Both the position numbers and the translations under genes were made by a program. Below, one piece after another: positions 22,145 through 31,937 of a stretch of DNA of 64,000 nt. Each line of letters opens with the position of its first letter. Within the stretch, counting starts at the first letter, position 1. The notes under the pieces are model-generated. The model had not been told where the DNA came from and did no database searches. It was given only the letters and a program-made list of their open reading frames with translations. Source of the stretch: Chrysophaeum taylorii (taxonomy: Eukaryota; Sar; Pelagophyceae; Pelagomonadales; Pelagomonadaceae); assembly GCA_029834535.1 (NCBI GenBank), contig JAQMWT010000439.1:1-64000 (forward strand), written 5' to 3'.

Positions 22145-22584
22145 GATTATTTTTGCACCCACGCGTTGCGCCCGGCTTGGAGTCTCGCTTCGTTTATTCT
22201 GTCTCCGCGAGGAGACCCGAGTCGTTGCGTCAGCCGTCGGGGCTTCGGAAGCGCTGCGACGACGACGATCGATCGTGCTCGACGACGACGACGACGACGA
22301 CAACGACCGTTGCGTCTCCAGAACACAGAAACCACCACCAATAAATACTAAGGGGTTACTATTAATAATGTCCCCTTGCCACCAGAAGAGACATCGATCC
22401 CAGGGGTAACTATAATTAATTAAAGCGAGAACGCGAATGACCGGTTAGACATTGTTGTTTCCGGGCCAGTGGACCGTTGAAATCAGTAACAACATTGAAG
22501 TGCGCAGCAGTGTGTCGAGTAAAATTCTCCCTCGCCCCAGGCGCAGCAGCAGCAGCTGTGTAAAGCAGAGCAGCCATCGCTGCG
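22145..22584. promoter_or_regulatory. Shared upstream region between the transporter and the trehalose-type gene
   Basis: A 440-bp stretch lies between two divergently transcribed genes. It contains a GAC triplet run at 22,279-22,303 and AT-rich patches near 22,340-22,425. It probably holds both promoters. No specific box can be assigned. Confidence 0.4.
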
Positions 22585-25500
22585 ATGGAGGCAGCGGCGC
22601 GCAAGGTGCCTCGCGGGCAGGGTCGGTTGGAGTTCAAGGTGTACGCGCCGTTGAACTTCGGCGAGACCCTCCGCGTGTGCGGATCGACGCTGGTGCTGGG
22701 GTCGATGGACCACGCCAAGGGGGTGGAGCTGTACACGAGTTCGTCGACGTTTCCGGTGTGGACGACTCGCGAGGCGGTGGCCGTGTTTGCGGAGGAGAAA
22801 ATCGAGTATCGGTACGCGGTGTACTGCGCGGGGACGTTCGCGCGGTGGGAGGACGTCGTCGATGGGGAGGAGCACCGGAACGCGACGGTGCGTCCCGACG
22901 AGGCGCAGCCAGAGGCTGGCGCGACGGTCGTCTTGGCCGATCGGTTGATGACGTCTGGATTGTTGGCGTGGACGGAGGAGGACGCCGCCGATCTCGCCGC
23001 CGCCGACACGTCGGTGCAGGCTGTCGCGGCGGCGTCGGTGGACGTCGAGGCGCGGCTGGCGTCCGATCCAGAGTATCGACCAGAAATGCCGGCGGTCGCG
23101 GAAGTCGCGCCGTCGGGGTCGTTGGACGTTGGGGGGGTGCGGTTTTTGACGGTGCGCGACCGGGTGGCGGAAAGCGCGGCGCAGGAGGCGGCTGCTGTGC
23201 GGCGGCACGAGGAGGCGCGGCGGGCCGAGGAGCAGCAGGAGCGGAGGCGTCAGGTGCGCGTGTCGACGACCCCGGCGCCGGGGTTGTTGAACCTCAAGGG
23301 GTTTTTGGAGGAGCCGCGGGCGCCCCCGCCCCCGCACATGCCGCGGTCCCCGAGGTCGGCGGCGCGGCAGACGGCCGCGAGCGCTGCGCTCCAGGCGTTC
23401 CTCGCCGAGGAAGCGCCGCCGAGCGAGGCGGGCGAGCGCGAGCGCGCTCCACCGCTCGACTCGTCGGACGGGATCGTGCTGGTGTCTTTGTTTCTGCCCG
23501 TGTTGATCCGGCGCAAGCGGCATCCCGACAAGGCGTCCTGCGAGTGGAAGATCGAGTGGGATTTGGAAAATTTGCTGTCGCTCCAGGCGCCGCTGCGAGT
23601 GACGCGGGTCGGGGTCGCGCGAGTGCCCGACGACGCGACGGCCGAAGACAAGCAGAGACTCGCGGCGACGCTGCGGCGCGCGCCGTGGTCGTGCATCGCA
23701 ATATTCCTCGACCGCGACACGTACGACCTGTACTACCACGTGTTTTGCAAGGGCGTATTGTGGCCCGTCTTCCACAACTCGCTCGAGGTGTACGGCGAGA
23801 AGGCGACGCCTTCGCTCGAGTTCGACGACGCGCCGTTCGGGACCGACGACGGCGACGGCGTCCGCGGCGACCGCGAGTCGAGCTGCGACTACGAATACGC
23901 GGAGAGCCTGGCCATGGGTGACTCGTACCAGTCGAAAGCCGACATCAAGACGGAGCACTTCCTCGCGGCCGTCGAGTCGGTGAAGAAGCTCGACGCGGCC
24001 GTCAAGCGCGACCAGAGCGCGACCAACTTCTCCGAGCTCGACGAGGACGAGGCGGCGACCGTCCACGCGGCGGCCGGAACAGTTCCGGCGACGCCCGAGT
24101 CGCCGCCGGCGACTCCGTCCTCGGTGGCGGCGGTACCCCACAAGCGACTCACGCGCACTGAGCGCGCGTGGCGCGCGTACAAGCGCGTCAACCAAATCTT
24201 CCGCGAGCACGTCGTCGAGGCGTACAACGAGGGCGACCTCGTATGGATCCACGGGTTTCAGCTCGCGCTGCTGCCGGCCTTCGTGAGTCGGCGGCTGACG
24301 GTGGCCAAGCTGGGTCTCTTCATGCACACTCCCTTTCCCTCTTCGGAGATTTTCCGGACCCTCTCGATGCGGTCCGAGCTGCTTCGGGGCATCCTGAGCG
24401 CCGACCAGGTGGGCTTTCACATGTACGAGTACGCGCGCCACTTCCTCACGACGTGTCGGCGGCTCCTGGGGGCGCGGTACGACTTCGACGCGCGCGGACC
24501 CGTCATTACGGTCGACGGTCGGGACGTCGTCATCGCCTGCATCCACGCCGGGGTCGAGCCGGCCGACCTTGCCGACGTCGCGTCCACGCCGGCGGGCGTC
24601 CGCGCCGTCGACCGCCTGCGCCGCGAGCTCCGGCTCGACGACGACGACAACCCTACCACTTTCTCGGCCGACGACGTCTCGGGCACGCAGCACACCCGGA
24701 TCATCGCTGGGATCGACAAGCTCGAGAGGCTCCGAGGATTGCCGTTGAAGCTCCTCGCGTACGAGCGCTTCTTGGACGCGCGCCGCGCGCGCCGCGCCAA
24801 GGGCGAGGAAGCAGCCAAGGGCGAGGAAGCAGCCAAGGGCGAGGAAGCAGCCAAGGGCGAGGAAGCAGCCAAGGGCGAGGAAGCAGCCAAGGACGAGGAA
24901 GAAGCCAAGGGCGAGGAAGCAGCCAAGGGCGAGGAAGCAGCCAAGGGCGAGGAAGAAGCCAAGGGCGAGGAAGAAGCCAAGGGCGAGGAAAAAGCCAAGG
25001 GCGAGGAAAAAGCCAAGGAAAAAGCCGAGGAAGAAGCCGAGGCGGCGGCAACAAAGAGCATGCCGGGCGACGAGGTCCGGATCGTGTTGGTCCAGTACGT
25101 GTTGTCGTCGTTCGAGCGCAACGAGGATTGCGAGCGGACGCGGCGCGACTCGCGGTTCCTGGTGGACCGGATCCGAGAGAAGCACGGCGAGGACGCGATC
25201 GTCTGGAAGGAGATGGGCGAGCTGAAGATCGTGGACCGGCTCGCTTTGTTGAAGGTCGCCGACGTGTTCTGGGTGTCGTCGGTGCGCGACGGGCTGAACC
25301 GGTGGCCGCTCGAGTACGTGGCGATGCAGTCGGACGTGTTGCTCGGGACCGAGCGGCACGCGGCTGCGCTCGCGCGCACGCCCATCGGCAATTTCGGCGC
25401 CGACCGCGAAATGCCCGGTCCCGCCGTCGCGCCATATTTCGACGACGTGATCGAGCGCATGATGGGGGCCTGCGGAGGCTCGGGCTACCCGTGCGAAGAC

Positions 25501-27844
25501 CCGTGCTCGTTCTTCGCGCCCAAGCGACGAGTGAGGCGGACGGAGACGGGCGAGGTCGAGGAGGTCGACCCCGAGGTCGACGACGTCCGCGACCTCGCCG
25601 ACGAAATTTTCCCGTCTCTCGAAGCGATCGCGCGCGACGAGCGCGACGAGCTCGAGAACGACGCGTGGGCGGCGACCGAGGTGGGCGCGCCGCTCGAGCG
25701 GCACGACACGGACACGGAGGACGAGGACGAGGACTACCTCCTCGACCCCGAGGGTCGCAAGTACGTCGTCGTGGATCTCAGCACGCTCTCGCTCTCAAAG
25801 AAGTCGCGGCGGCGCCTTCGGTCGTACCTGCGTTCCGGCGAGGACTTTGTCGCGCGTCACGCGGCGAGGCACGCGCGGTGTCGCAGCCGGCGCCTCGGCG
25901 CGCTCCTCTTGTCGGAAAACGCGTCGGCTGCCCGCGTCCTCCTCGGTGCCGTTTCCGTCAATCCGTGGCGCATCGAGGACTCGGCCTCGGCAATCGCCGA
26001 CATCCTCGCGATGAAGTCGCGGGAGCGCATGGCGAGGCACGCGATGGACGCCGACTTTTTGGCGAGGTCCACCACCTCCAAGTGGGCCTACCGCGTCCTC
26101 AACGACCTCAAGGCGATGCGCAAGGACGACAACCGCATGAACGCGACGCACGCGGGTCTCGGGCTCAACTTTCGGGTCTTGGGCATGCGTTCGGGCTTCG
26201 ACGCGCTCCAGGTCGATCGCGTCGCGCGCCAGTTCCGCGCCTTGGCGCGCCGAGCCGAGGCCCCCGCGGCGGCGGCGGCGGTGAAATCCCACGAAGAGGC
26301 ACGTCCCACCCACGAGAAGAAGCGCGGCGGACCCGCCGGGAAATCGCCGACGAGGGTCATCGTCCTCGACTACGGCGGCACGCTCGTTCCCGACGCGGCG
26401 CTCACGAGCCTCGACAGCGTCGCCGCCTACGCGATCGCGCACGGCGAGCGCCGCAGCCCGACCCCCTCGGCCGAGGTCAAGCAGATTCTCGCGTCGCTGG
26501 CGGCCGACCCGCGCAACGTGGTCTTCGTGATTTCCGGACGGGAAAGGGCCGATCTCCTCGACAGCCTCGGCGACCTCCTCCGCGCCTCGCCCGACCTCGG
26601 CCTCTGCGCCGAACACGGCTTTTTCGTCCGGTGGCCCCGGGCCCTCCGGACCCTCGGAGCTTTCCGGGGAAAATTCTCTCCGGTGCGTCCCGTCGTCTCC
26701 GGGTCGCACGACGAAATCGACTACCGAGGCTCCGACGAGGGCCGCGGCCGCGCCCTCTCGAGCGACGCCGTCCTCTCGAGCCTCGAGCAAGAGCAGCAGG
26801 AGGCCACCGCCGCCGCCGCCACCTCTGGCGTAGAGACCGAGGCGCCCGCCTCGGCCGTGCCCGACGACGAGCACAACTGGGAACGACTCTTTCCGCTCGA
26901 CGAGAAAGCGACGCAGACTATGGCGTGGCGCGCGGCAGTCCTCGGGACGATGGACATGTTCGCGCAGCGCACGCAGGGCACCTACGTCGAGAAGCACGAG
27001 TCCTCCCTCGTCTGGCAGTACCGCGACGCCGACCCCGACTACGGCGAGATGCAGGCCAAGGAACTCGAGCACCAGCTCGCGGCCGTCCTGGCGCCCTTCG
27101 CCGCGGCCACGCAAATCCTCCGCGGCGAAAACCCGAGCCGCGGCGGCTACGTCGAGGTCCGTCCCGCCGGCGTCGACAAGGGCGCCTTCCTCAGCCACCT
27201 CCTCCTCACCCTCGCGGCCGCAAACCGACCCGCAGAATTCGCGCTCGTCGTCGGCGACGACGAGAGCGACGAGCCCATGTTTCGCGCCCTCTCGGCCTGG
27301 ACGAAGCAGGCCTCCCCCGACGGACCGCTCGCGGCGACCGACGCCTTCTTCTCCGTCTGCATCGGGAAGAAACCCTCCGAGGCCGAGTCCTACGTCGACT
27401 CGCACGACAATCTCGTCGAGCTCCTCCAGGCCCTCGCGCGCGTCTCGAACCGCGTCGCCCGCCACTACTCGTCCGTCGATCTCGTCCAGCCGGGACCCGC
27501 CGCCGTCGCGACCGATGCTGGCGGCGCCTTTCTCGTCGTCGAGGACCACGGAAACAACGTCGAGGACGACGATGCCCTCGCGCGACGTGACAACGGCGCC
27601 GCCGCCCACGCCGCCGCCGCCGCCAACATGGGTCGCTCCTTCTCGATGCCCGTTATCGCCCAGCCCGAGTACCACCAAAGGAGCCAGTCCGACCACAAAA
27701 AGGTCCCCAGCTGGATGTCCTTCCAGGAAGCGACCGGCAGTGAGTCTTGTCCATCCCTCTTTTCTCCTCCTCACCTCTGCTCTCGCAGCCGCGGAGGTCT
27801 CGCCCGACGATCCCGAAGGAGACGACGCCGCCATGTTCTTCTGA
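22585..27844 (+). CDS. CBM20-TPS-TPP fusion: trehalose-6-phosphate synthase/phosphatase-like protein (1,736 aa)
   Basis: An N-terminal starch-binding CBM20 (about residues 10-100; F-K-V-Y-A-P, V-C-G-S..L-G-S-M-D, E-Y-R-Y-A-V) is followed by a GT20 trehalose-phosphate synthase domain (about 300-1,200; F-M-H-T-P-F-P-S-S-E-I-F, D-G-L-N-R-W-P-L-E-Y-V-A). A HAD-type phosphatase domain follows (about 1,250-1,620; I-S-G-R-E, G-D-D-E-S-D-E). Several GT20 substrate residues are changed (W-I-H-G where W-V-H-D is usual; G-I-D-K-L for V-D-R-L), and the HAD motif reads D-Y-G-G-T in place of D-x-D-G-T. Catalysis is therefore doubtful and a class II, regulatory role is possible. A repeat tract sits inside GT20. 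A 49-bp intron (27,740-27,788, GTGAGT...CAG) gives a natural end at TGA 27,842-27,844; unspliced, the frame runs on into low-complexity sequence. Confidence 0.88.
24799..25040 (+). repeat. 18-bp coding tandem repeat (K-G-E-E-A-A units) inside the synthase domain
   Basis: About thirteen near-perfect units AAGGGCGAGGAAGCAGCC, degenerating at the right end to AAGGAAAAAGCC-type units. They encode K-G-E-E-A-A/K-G-E-E-E-A. The tract separates the G-I-D-K-L-E-R segment from the next GT20 strand. The unit is a multiple of three, so copy number can vary without frame loss. Confidence 0.95.
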
Positions 27845-28240
27845 CGCGACCGACGTCGTCGAGCGAACTGACTCGAGCGAGACGACGACGACGCGAGCGA
27901 CTTGTTTTTTTTTTCTTTCTTTCTCTCTCTCTCTCTCTAGGAGGAATCTCGATCGATACACCGGCGGCGATGCTTCGCTCCGTTTCTACGAGTATAGACA
28001 GAAAGAACGATCGCTCCGTTTCTACGAGTATAGACAGAAAGAACGGACAAAGGCGCGCGTTCTCTCCGTCGCGGCGGCGGCGGCGGCGGAATGTATTCGG
28101 CTGGCGCGCACCTCTCTCGACTTGATTAATATTCGCGTCGCACAGTAATAATTATTTAATTTGCGGCCGCACATCGTTGCATCGTATGTGTAGCAGCAGC
28201 ACCTAGGAGGAGTAGTAATAAATTACGAGAAATAAAGAAA
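27845..28240. other. Intergenic stretch with a 36-bp tandem duplication
   Basis: A pyrimidine-rich CT run at 27,920-27,940 is followed by two near-identical 36-bp units (27,976-28,045; core CTACGAGTATAGACAGAAAG). No gene is seen. It holds the 3' end of the trehalose-type gene and the 5' region of the cyclase-family gene. Confidence 0.6.
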
Positions 28241-29161
28241 ATGCGCGAGGAGATCGAGGCGGCCCTGGGGCGATTGAAAGCGCGGTGCTGGGTGCACGGG
28301 GAGGAGGACGAGCTGGGGACACTTAACTACATAAGCGTCGAGACGCGAATCAGAGCTGCGAAGGAGATCAGAGATGGGGATTCGGTGTCGCTGTCGCGGC
28401 CTTTGATCGTCGACGATGAACCCGCGGCCTTTGGGCACAAGCCGGCGCGGCAGATGGTGATGACGGCGCACGACAAGGCCGACGAGGGCGCGGTGCCGTG
28501 GAGCATCGAGAACTGGAACTTCACCTACCACGGCTTCGTCGTGTCGCACATCGATTCGTGGTGTCATTGCGCGTGGCGAGGAGAAACCTACAACGGCCAT
28601 CTGGCAACCGAGCTCGTCTCGGTCGACAAGGGCGCGATCAAGGGCTCGATCCCATCGGACGCCGGGATCTTTGTACGCGGCGTCCTCCTCGACGCGGCTC
28701 CAGAAAACGGCTGGCTCGAGCCCGGGTCTGCCGTCACCAAGCGCGACCTCGCCCAACTCGAAAAAAACAAGCTCGACCGACCCATCGCCAGGGGCGACGT
28801 CGTCCTCGTCCGAACCGGCCACACGCGCGCGATGCGCGAGGCCGTCGGCGGCTTCGCGACCAGCCGTGGCATGCCCGCCTGTCATTGGGACGTCTGCGAG
28901 TGGCTCTCGGAGAAGCGCGTCGCGGCTCTCGGCGCCGACTCGGCCAACGACTGCCAGCCCGCCCTCGATCGCACCTTCCAGAATCCCGTCCATGTCCTCT
29001 CCCTCGTCGGGATGGGGATGCCCCTCCTCGATAACCTCGACCTCGAGGCCCTCGCCACCGCCTGTCGCAAAAAGAACCGATACACCTTCGCCCTCGCCAT
29101 CTGCCCCCTCGCCCTCCAGGGGAACACGGGCTCGCCCGTCAACGCGATGGCCCTCTTTTAG
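28241..29161 (+). CDS. Cyclase-family / kynurenine-formamidase-like hydrolase (306 aa)
   Basis: A single-exon gene matching the Pfam Cyclase family. Marks are L-G-T-L-N-Y near the start, the S-H-I-D-S-W-C-H metal-binding motif (family pattern H-x-D-x-x-x-H) around residue 110, G-D-V-V-L-V-R-T-G near 190, and C-H-W-D-V-C-E-W-L. Members hydrolyse amide or ester bonds at a metal centre; kynurenine formamidase of tryptophan breakdown is the best-known member. The substrate here is unknown. The ATG at 28,241 gives the full conserved N-terminus and follows an A-rich leader. Confidence 0.8.
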   Translation: MREEIEAALGRLKARCWVHGEEDELGTLNYISVETRIRAAKEIRDGDSVSLSRPLIVDDEPAAFGHKPARQMVMTAHDKADEGAVPWSIENWNFTYHGFVVSHIDSWCHCAWRGETYNGHLATELVSVDKGAIKGSIPSDAGIFVRGVLLDAAPENGWLEPGSAVTKRDLAQLEKNKLDRPIARGDVVLVRTGHTRAMREAVGGFATSRGMPACHWDVCEWLSEKRVAALGADSANDCQPALDRTFQNPVHVLSLVGMGMPLLDNLDLEALATACRKKNRYTFALAICPLALQGNTGSPVNAMALF

Positions 29162-29247
29162 TAGTTCTCTTGTATTACCTCCTTCGCACTCGACTCGCGA
29201 CCGCACTAGGCCCTTGTCGAGTACTGCTGCGACGTACTACTATTATT

Positions 29248-29738
29248 CTAGTTGACCCCCCAGAGGCGGTCAATCAATGCTCGCTGGTCGGATTCGGCCT
29301 GCAGGAGGGAATTGCGCTGCTTTTGGTGGCGCTCGAACTCGACGGTCTTCTCGGCGATCAATGCCTGCATCGCACGCCGGGTCTGGTCCCGGTTCTCGCG
29401 CGCGGCGAGGACCTTGTTCCGCATGCCGATGGCCTGCTTATGGGGTGCGTGTCGACGACGACGAGGAAGCAAACGGACCTTGAGCTTGGCGCGCTCGATG
29501 CGCTGGGCGTTGGCGTCCAACACCTCGACGATGCCGGCGACGAGTTTTCCAAACTCGTTGTTCTCTGTGATCAGCGGCGCCTTCATCAAGGGGCGGGCGG
29601 GCACATTTCGACCTCACTCGAAACAAAGGAGGCGCAGGTCTCGGCGAGCTCCTCGGTGTGCTGGAACTTCTCGATGTCGAGGACCCGAACGCGGCACTTG
29701 TCGTCGAAGCTCACTTTCACCTCGTCGTCGTCCATCAT
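29248..29738 (-). CDS. IFT20: Intraflagellar transport protein 20 (130 aa, three exons)
   Basis: IFT20 is a small coiled-coil IFT-B subunit that carries cargo from the Golgi to the cilium. Exons at 29,738-29,618, 29,564-29,479 and 29,433-29,248 join in frame across 53-bp and 45-bp introns (GTGAGG...CACAG; GTCCGT...GCAG). The spliced protein aligns along its whole length with human IFT20: R-V-L-D near the N-terminus, F-V-S-K-N-N-E-F-G-K-L-V, K-L-K-A-I-G-M-R-N, Q-A-L-I-A-E-K, and D-Q-R-A-L-I-D-R-L at the end. Length (130 versus 132 aa) fits. It shows that the organism builds flagella. It starts head-to-head with the next gene. Confidence 0.92.
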
Positions 29739-29791
29739 CGTCGCGCGTTGTTGTCAAAGAAAGGAAGGGTAAGGCTTTTTCTTCTTGTGTC
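29739..29791. promoter_or_regulatory. Bidirectional promoter, IFT20 / coiled-coil gene
   Basis: Only 53 bp separate the two start codons. Any core promoter must be shared or overlap the coding ends, so co-expression of the two genes is likely (inference). Confidence 0.6.
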
Positions 29792-30511
29792 ATGGCCACC
29801 CCGTTATGGTTCTGGCGTGAGAGCCGTCGCCCGCGGCACGTCGACCAACGAACAAGCCGGGAGGTGCAGCTGGACGCGAATGAGTTGTCGAAGCGGTTTC
29901 GGCACTACCTGAGCTACGAGTCGTGGGCGACGCGGGAGGCGGCGCGGCGCGAGGCCGCGTCGGCCGCGACCGTTGCTGCCGAGCAGCATGCCGAGGCGGC
30001 GCGGCGGTCCCGAGCTCGGCGGAGCCACGAGGCGTACGAGGCATGGCTCGCTGAGAAGCGACCTGCCAAGGTTGAGGTGCCGGCCGAGGAGACGCGGCGG
30101 AATGATTGTTGGCGGAGTAGGACCTGGCGCGCCGACCTCGACGTGTCGTTTCATCGCGAAGCCCCCCCCCAGAGACAGAGAAAAGACGTCGAGCACCGCG
30201 CCAACGTCATGCTCCGTTGGTACTTTCTGCGCCTCCGGCGCTACTGCGCGTGGCGCAGGTGGCTCCGCCGCAAGCACCGAGAGCGGCAACTAGTCGCCGA
30301 GGACCGACCCGCGTCGGCGGCCCGCGCGGCGAGGGCCCGGCGGGAGAAGGACAAGTGGCGCCGACCCGAGTGGCGCCGCGTCCAGGGCCTCGAGGGCCGC
30401 CTCGGGGCGACCCGCGCGACCCGCCGCGAGCAGCGACGCCAGAAAGAAGCCACCCAGCGCCAGATCACCCGCGAAATTTCGCGCGAACGGGGCTGGACCA
30501 ACGTGTTTTGA
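29792..30511 (+). CDS. Arg/Ala-rich coiled-coil protein, possibly CCDC34-like (239 aa)
   Basis: The ATG at 29,792 opens a 239-codon frame. It is strongly basic and helical, with Y-E-S-W-A-T-R-E-A-A-R-R-E near residue 50, A-Y-E-A-W-L-A-E-K-R near 90, then W-R-R/K-W-rich helices to the C-terminus. The repeated W..K helices recall CCDC34-type ciliary proteins, and the shared promoter with IFT20 points the same way. The match is weak and a plain low-complexity helical protein is an alternative. Its stop lies 21 bp from the convergent ureohydrolase stop. Confidence 0.55.
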   Translation: MATPLWFWRESRRPRHVDQRTSREVQLDANELSKRFRHYLSYESWATREAARREAASAATVAAEQHAEAARRSRARRSHEAYEAWLAEKRPAKVEVPAEETRRNDCWRSRTWRADLDVSFHREAPPQRQRKDVEHRANVMLRWYFLRLRRYCAWRRWLRRKHRERQLVAEDRPASAARAARARREKDKWRRPEWRRVQGLEGRLGATRATRREQRRQKEATQRQITREISRERGWTNVF

Positions 30512-30532
30512 ACACCACCAAAAAAAATAGTG

Positions 30533-30534
30533 TT

Positions 30535-30569
<35 letters not shown>

Positions 30570-31612
30570 AATGATGATGATGATGATGATGAAGCGGCGG
30601 CTCGGGAGCGCGACAGGATGCGGAGGAGGTCGTAGAGGATGGTGGCGCCCGAGAGTGCGGTGATGTAGCCCGAGCACCACGGGGGGGCCACCTCGACGAG
30701 GTCGGCGCCGATAACTCCCGGAAGGTCGAGACTATCGATGGCGCGCAGCAGACAGAGCGCCTGGCGGGTGGAGAGGCCGCCGGCCTCGGGAGTCCCGGTG
30801 CCGGGCGCGTAGGCGGGGTCCAAAACGTCGATGTCGAAGGAGATGTAGGTCTTTCCGGTGCCCACGACTCTTCCCACCTCCCTCGCCAATCCTGCGAGCG
30901 ACGGGTCTCGGGCCCAAAAGGCGTCGAATTCGTCGACGCCGACGACGCGCATACCCGAGTCGTAGGAGAAGGCCCAGGCGTCGGGGTCGCCGAGAGTGCC
31001 GCGGATTCCGATTTGGATCGTGCGGCGCGGATCGATGCAGCCCTCTTCGGCCGCGCGGCGGAAGGGCGCGCCGTGGTGGAACCGGGAGCCGAGGTAATCG
31101 TCTCCGGTATCCGCGTGAGCGTCGATGTGGACGAGCGATAGGGGTTCTCCGTGGTGCGCCGAAAGCGCGCGCAAGATGGGAAGCGTGATGGAGTGGTCTC
31201 CACCCACGGCGAGGGGGGCCATCCGCGGGCACAAGGCAGCGAACGCCTGCTGGATCTCGGCGTGCGCGCCGACGAGCTCGAAAGGCGACGTCACGACGAC
31301 GTCCCCAACGTCTCGCACGACGGCGGTCGTGTGCGCGCAGAAGCCGTCCTGAGCAAAGGCGCGGATGTGCTCGGCGCTCTGTTCCCGCACGCCGCGCGGA
31401 CCGTGCCGGGACCCGGGCCGCGAGGTTACCCCGCCGTCGAAGGGGACGCCCACGATACCGACGTCGCACGCGGCGCCTTGCGGCGGCGTGTACTCGCACC
31501 GGAAGAACGTCGCGGGACCACTCGCGTACCGCGGCCCTGCGTTCACCGTCGCCAACGCCTCGGGTTGCGCGCCGTAGGCGCCGCCGCCGAGCCGCGCGAG
31601 ACCCCGACGCAT
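30533..31612 (-). CDS. Agmatinase/arginase-family ureohydrolase (359 aa)
   Basis: A binuclear-manganese ureohydrolase with all core motifs: G-V-P-F-D-G-G-V-T-S-R-P-G near residue 60, G-G-D-H-S, D-A-H-A-D, H-H-G-A-P-F, S-F-D-I-D-V-L-D-P and G-T-G-T-P-E. It would hydrolyse agmatine, guanidinobutyrate or a related guanidino compound to urea; the exact substrate is not determinable. I start it at ATG 31,612 because codons before it contain only a TTG. The basic N-terminus (M-R-R-G-L-A-R-L-G-G-G) could be a mitochondrial presequence. The C-terminus is a poly-Ser tail encoded by a triplet microsatellite, so its length may vary between strains. Confidence 0.88.
30536..30592. repeat. (ATG)n triplet microsatellite in coding sequence
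   Basis: About nineteen ATG units with one interruption (ATA). On the minus strand they encode the poly-Ser tail of the ureohydrolase. Confidence 0.9.
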
Positions 31613-31736
31613 AAAACTGGGACTCAACGGATAGCGGGGGGGGTATGCAAGAAGACGCCGTTGTTCATTTTATTAGGTTTCCGTCATCAACGAGTCCTCG
31701 TCCCTCGCCTCAGCCCCAACTGTGTGATTTTCCTCT

Positions 31737-31822
31737 GTGATTCCGGATCGGCTCCTGCCTGTCCGGCCTGGGTCCCATGCTCGGGAGAGGTCTGAAGTTA
31801 GTTATTTAGTTAGTTAGTTAGT
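31737..31822 (+). mobile_element. SINE-like repeat with (GTTA)n tail, copy 3 (5'-truncated)
   Basis: Only the last about 85 bp are present: GTGATTCCGGA onward, the CCCATGCTCGGGAG hairpin, GAGGTCTGAAG, then a GTTA/TTTA tail. Loss of the 5' part with an intact 3' end and tail is the classic mark of incomplete reverse transcription by a LINE. It lies upstream of the ureohydrolase and beyond the 3' end of the phosphoesterase gene. Confidence 0.75.
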
Positions 31823-31937
31823 AGGTTTCTCGGACAATTATTAGGCGTCCTACATCCTGGAGGCGATCACGGAAGTGGAGCTGCGCAGCGCCGGAGCATG
31901 CGGCAGATCGTGTGATGATACATCTGAATAAAATAAG

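Noticed and set aside
24799-25040. Possible CRISPR array
   Set aside because: The units are contiguous 18-bp coding repeats with no spacers, inside a eukaryotic gene.
22483-25704. Minus-strand open frame of over 1,000 codons opposite the trehalose-type gene
   Set aside because: It is an antisense shadow: the plus strand encodes recognisable CBM20 and GT20 domains, and GC-rich codon bias keeps the antisense frame open. The minus translation is Arg/Leu-rich with no family.
24168-27590. Plus-strand 1,140-codon frame overlapping the same gene
   Set aside because: Frame-shifted shadow, extremely Arg/Pro-rich; the homology is in the other plus frame.
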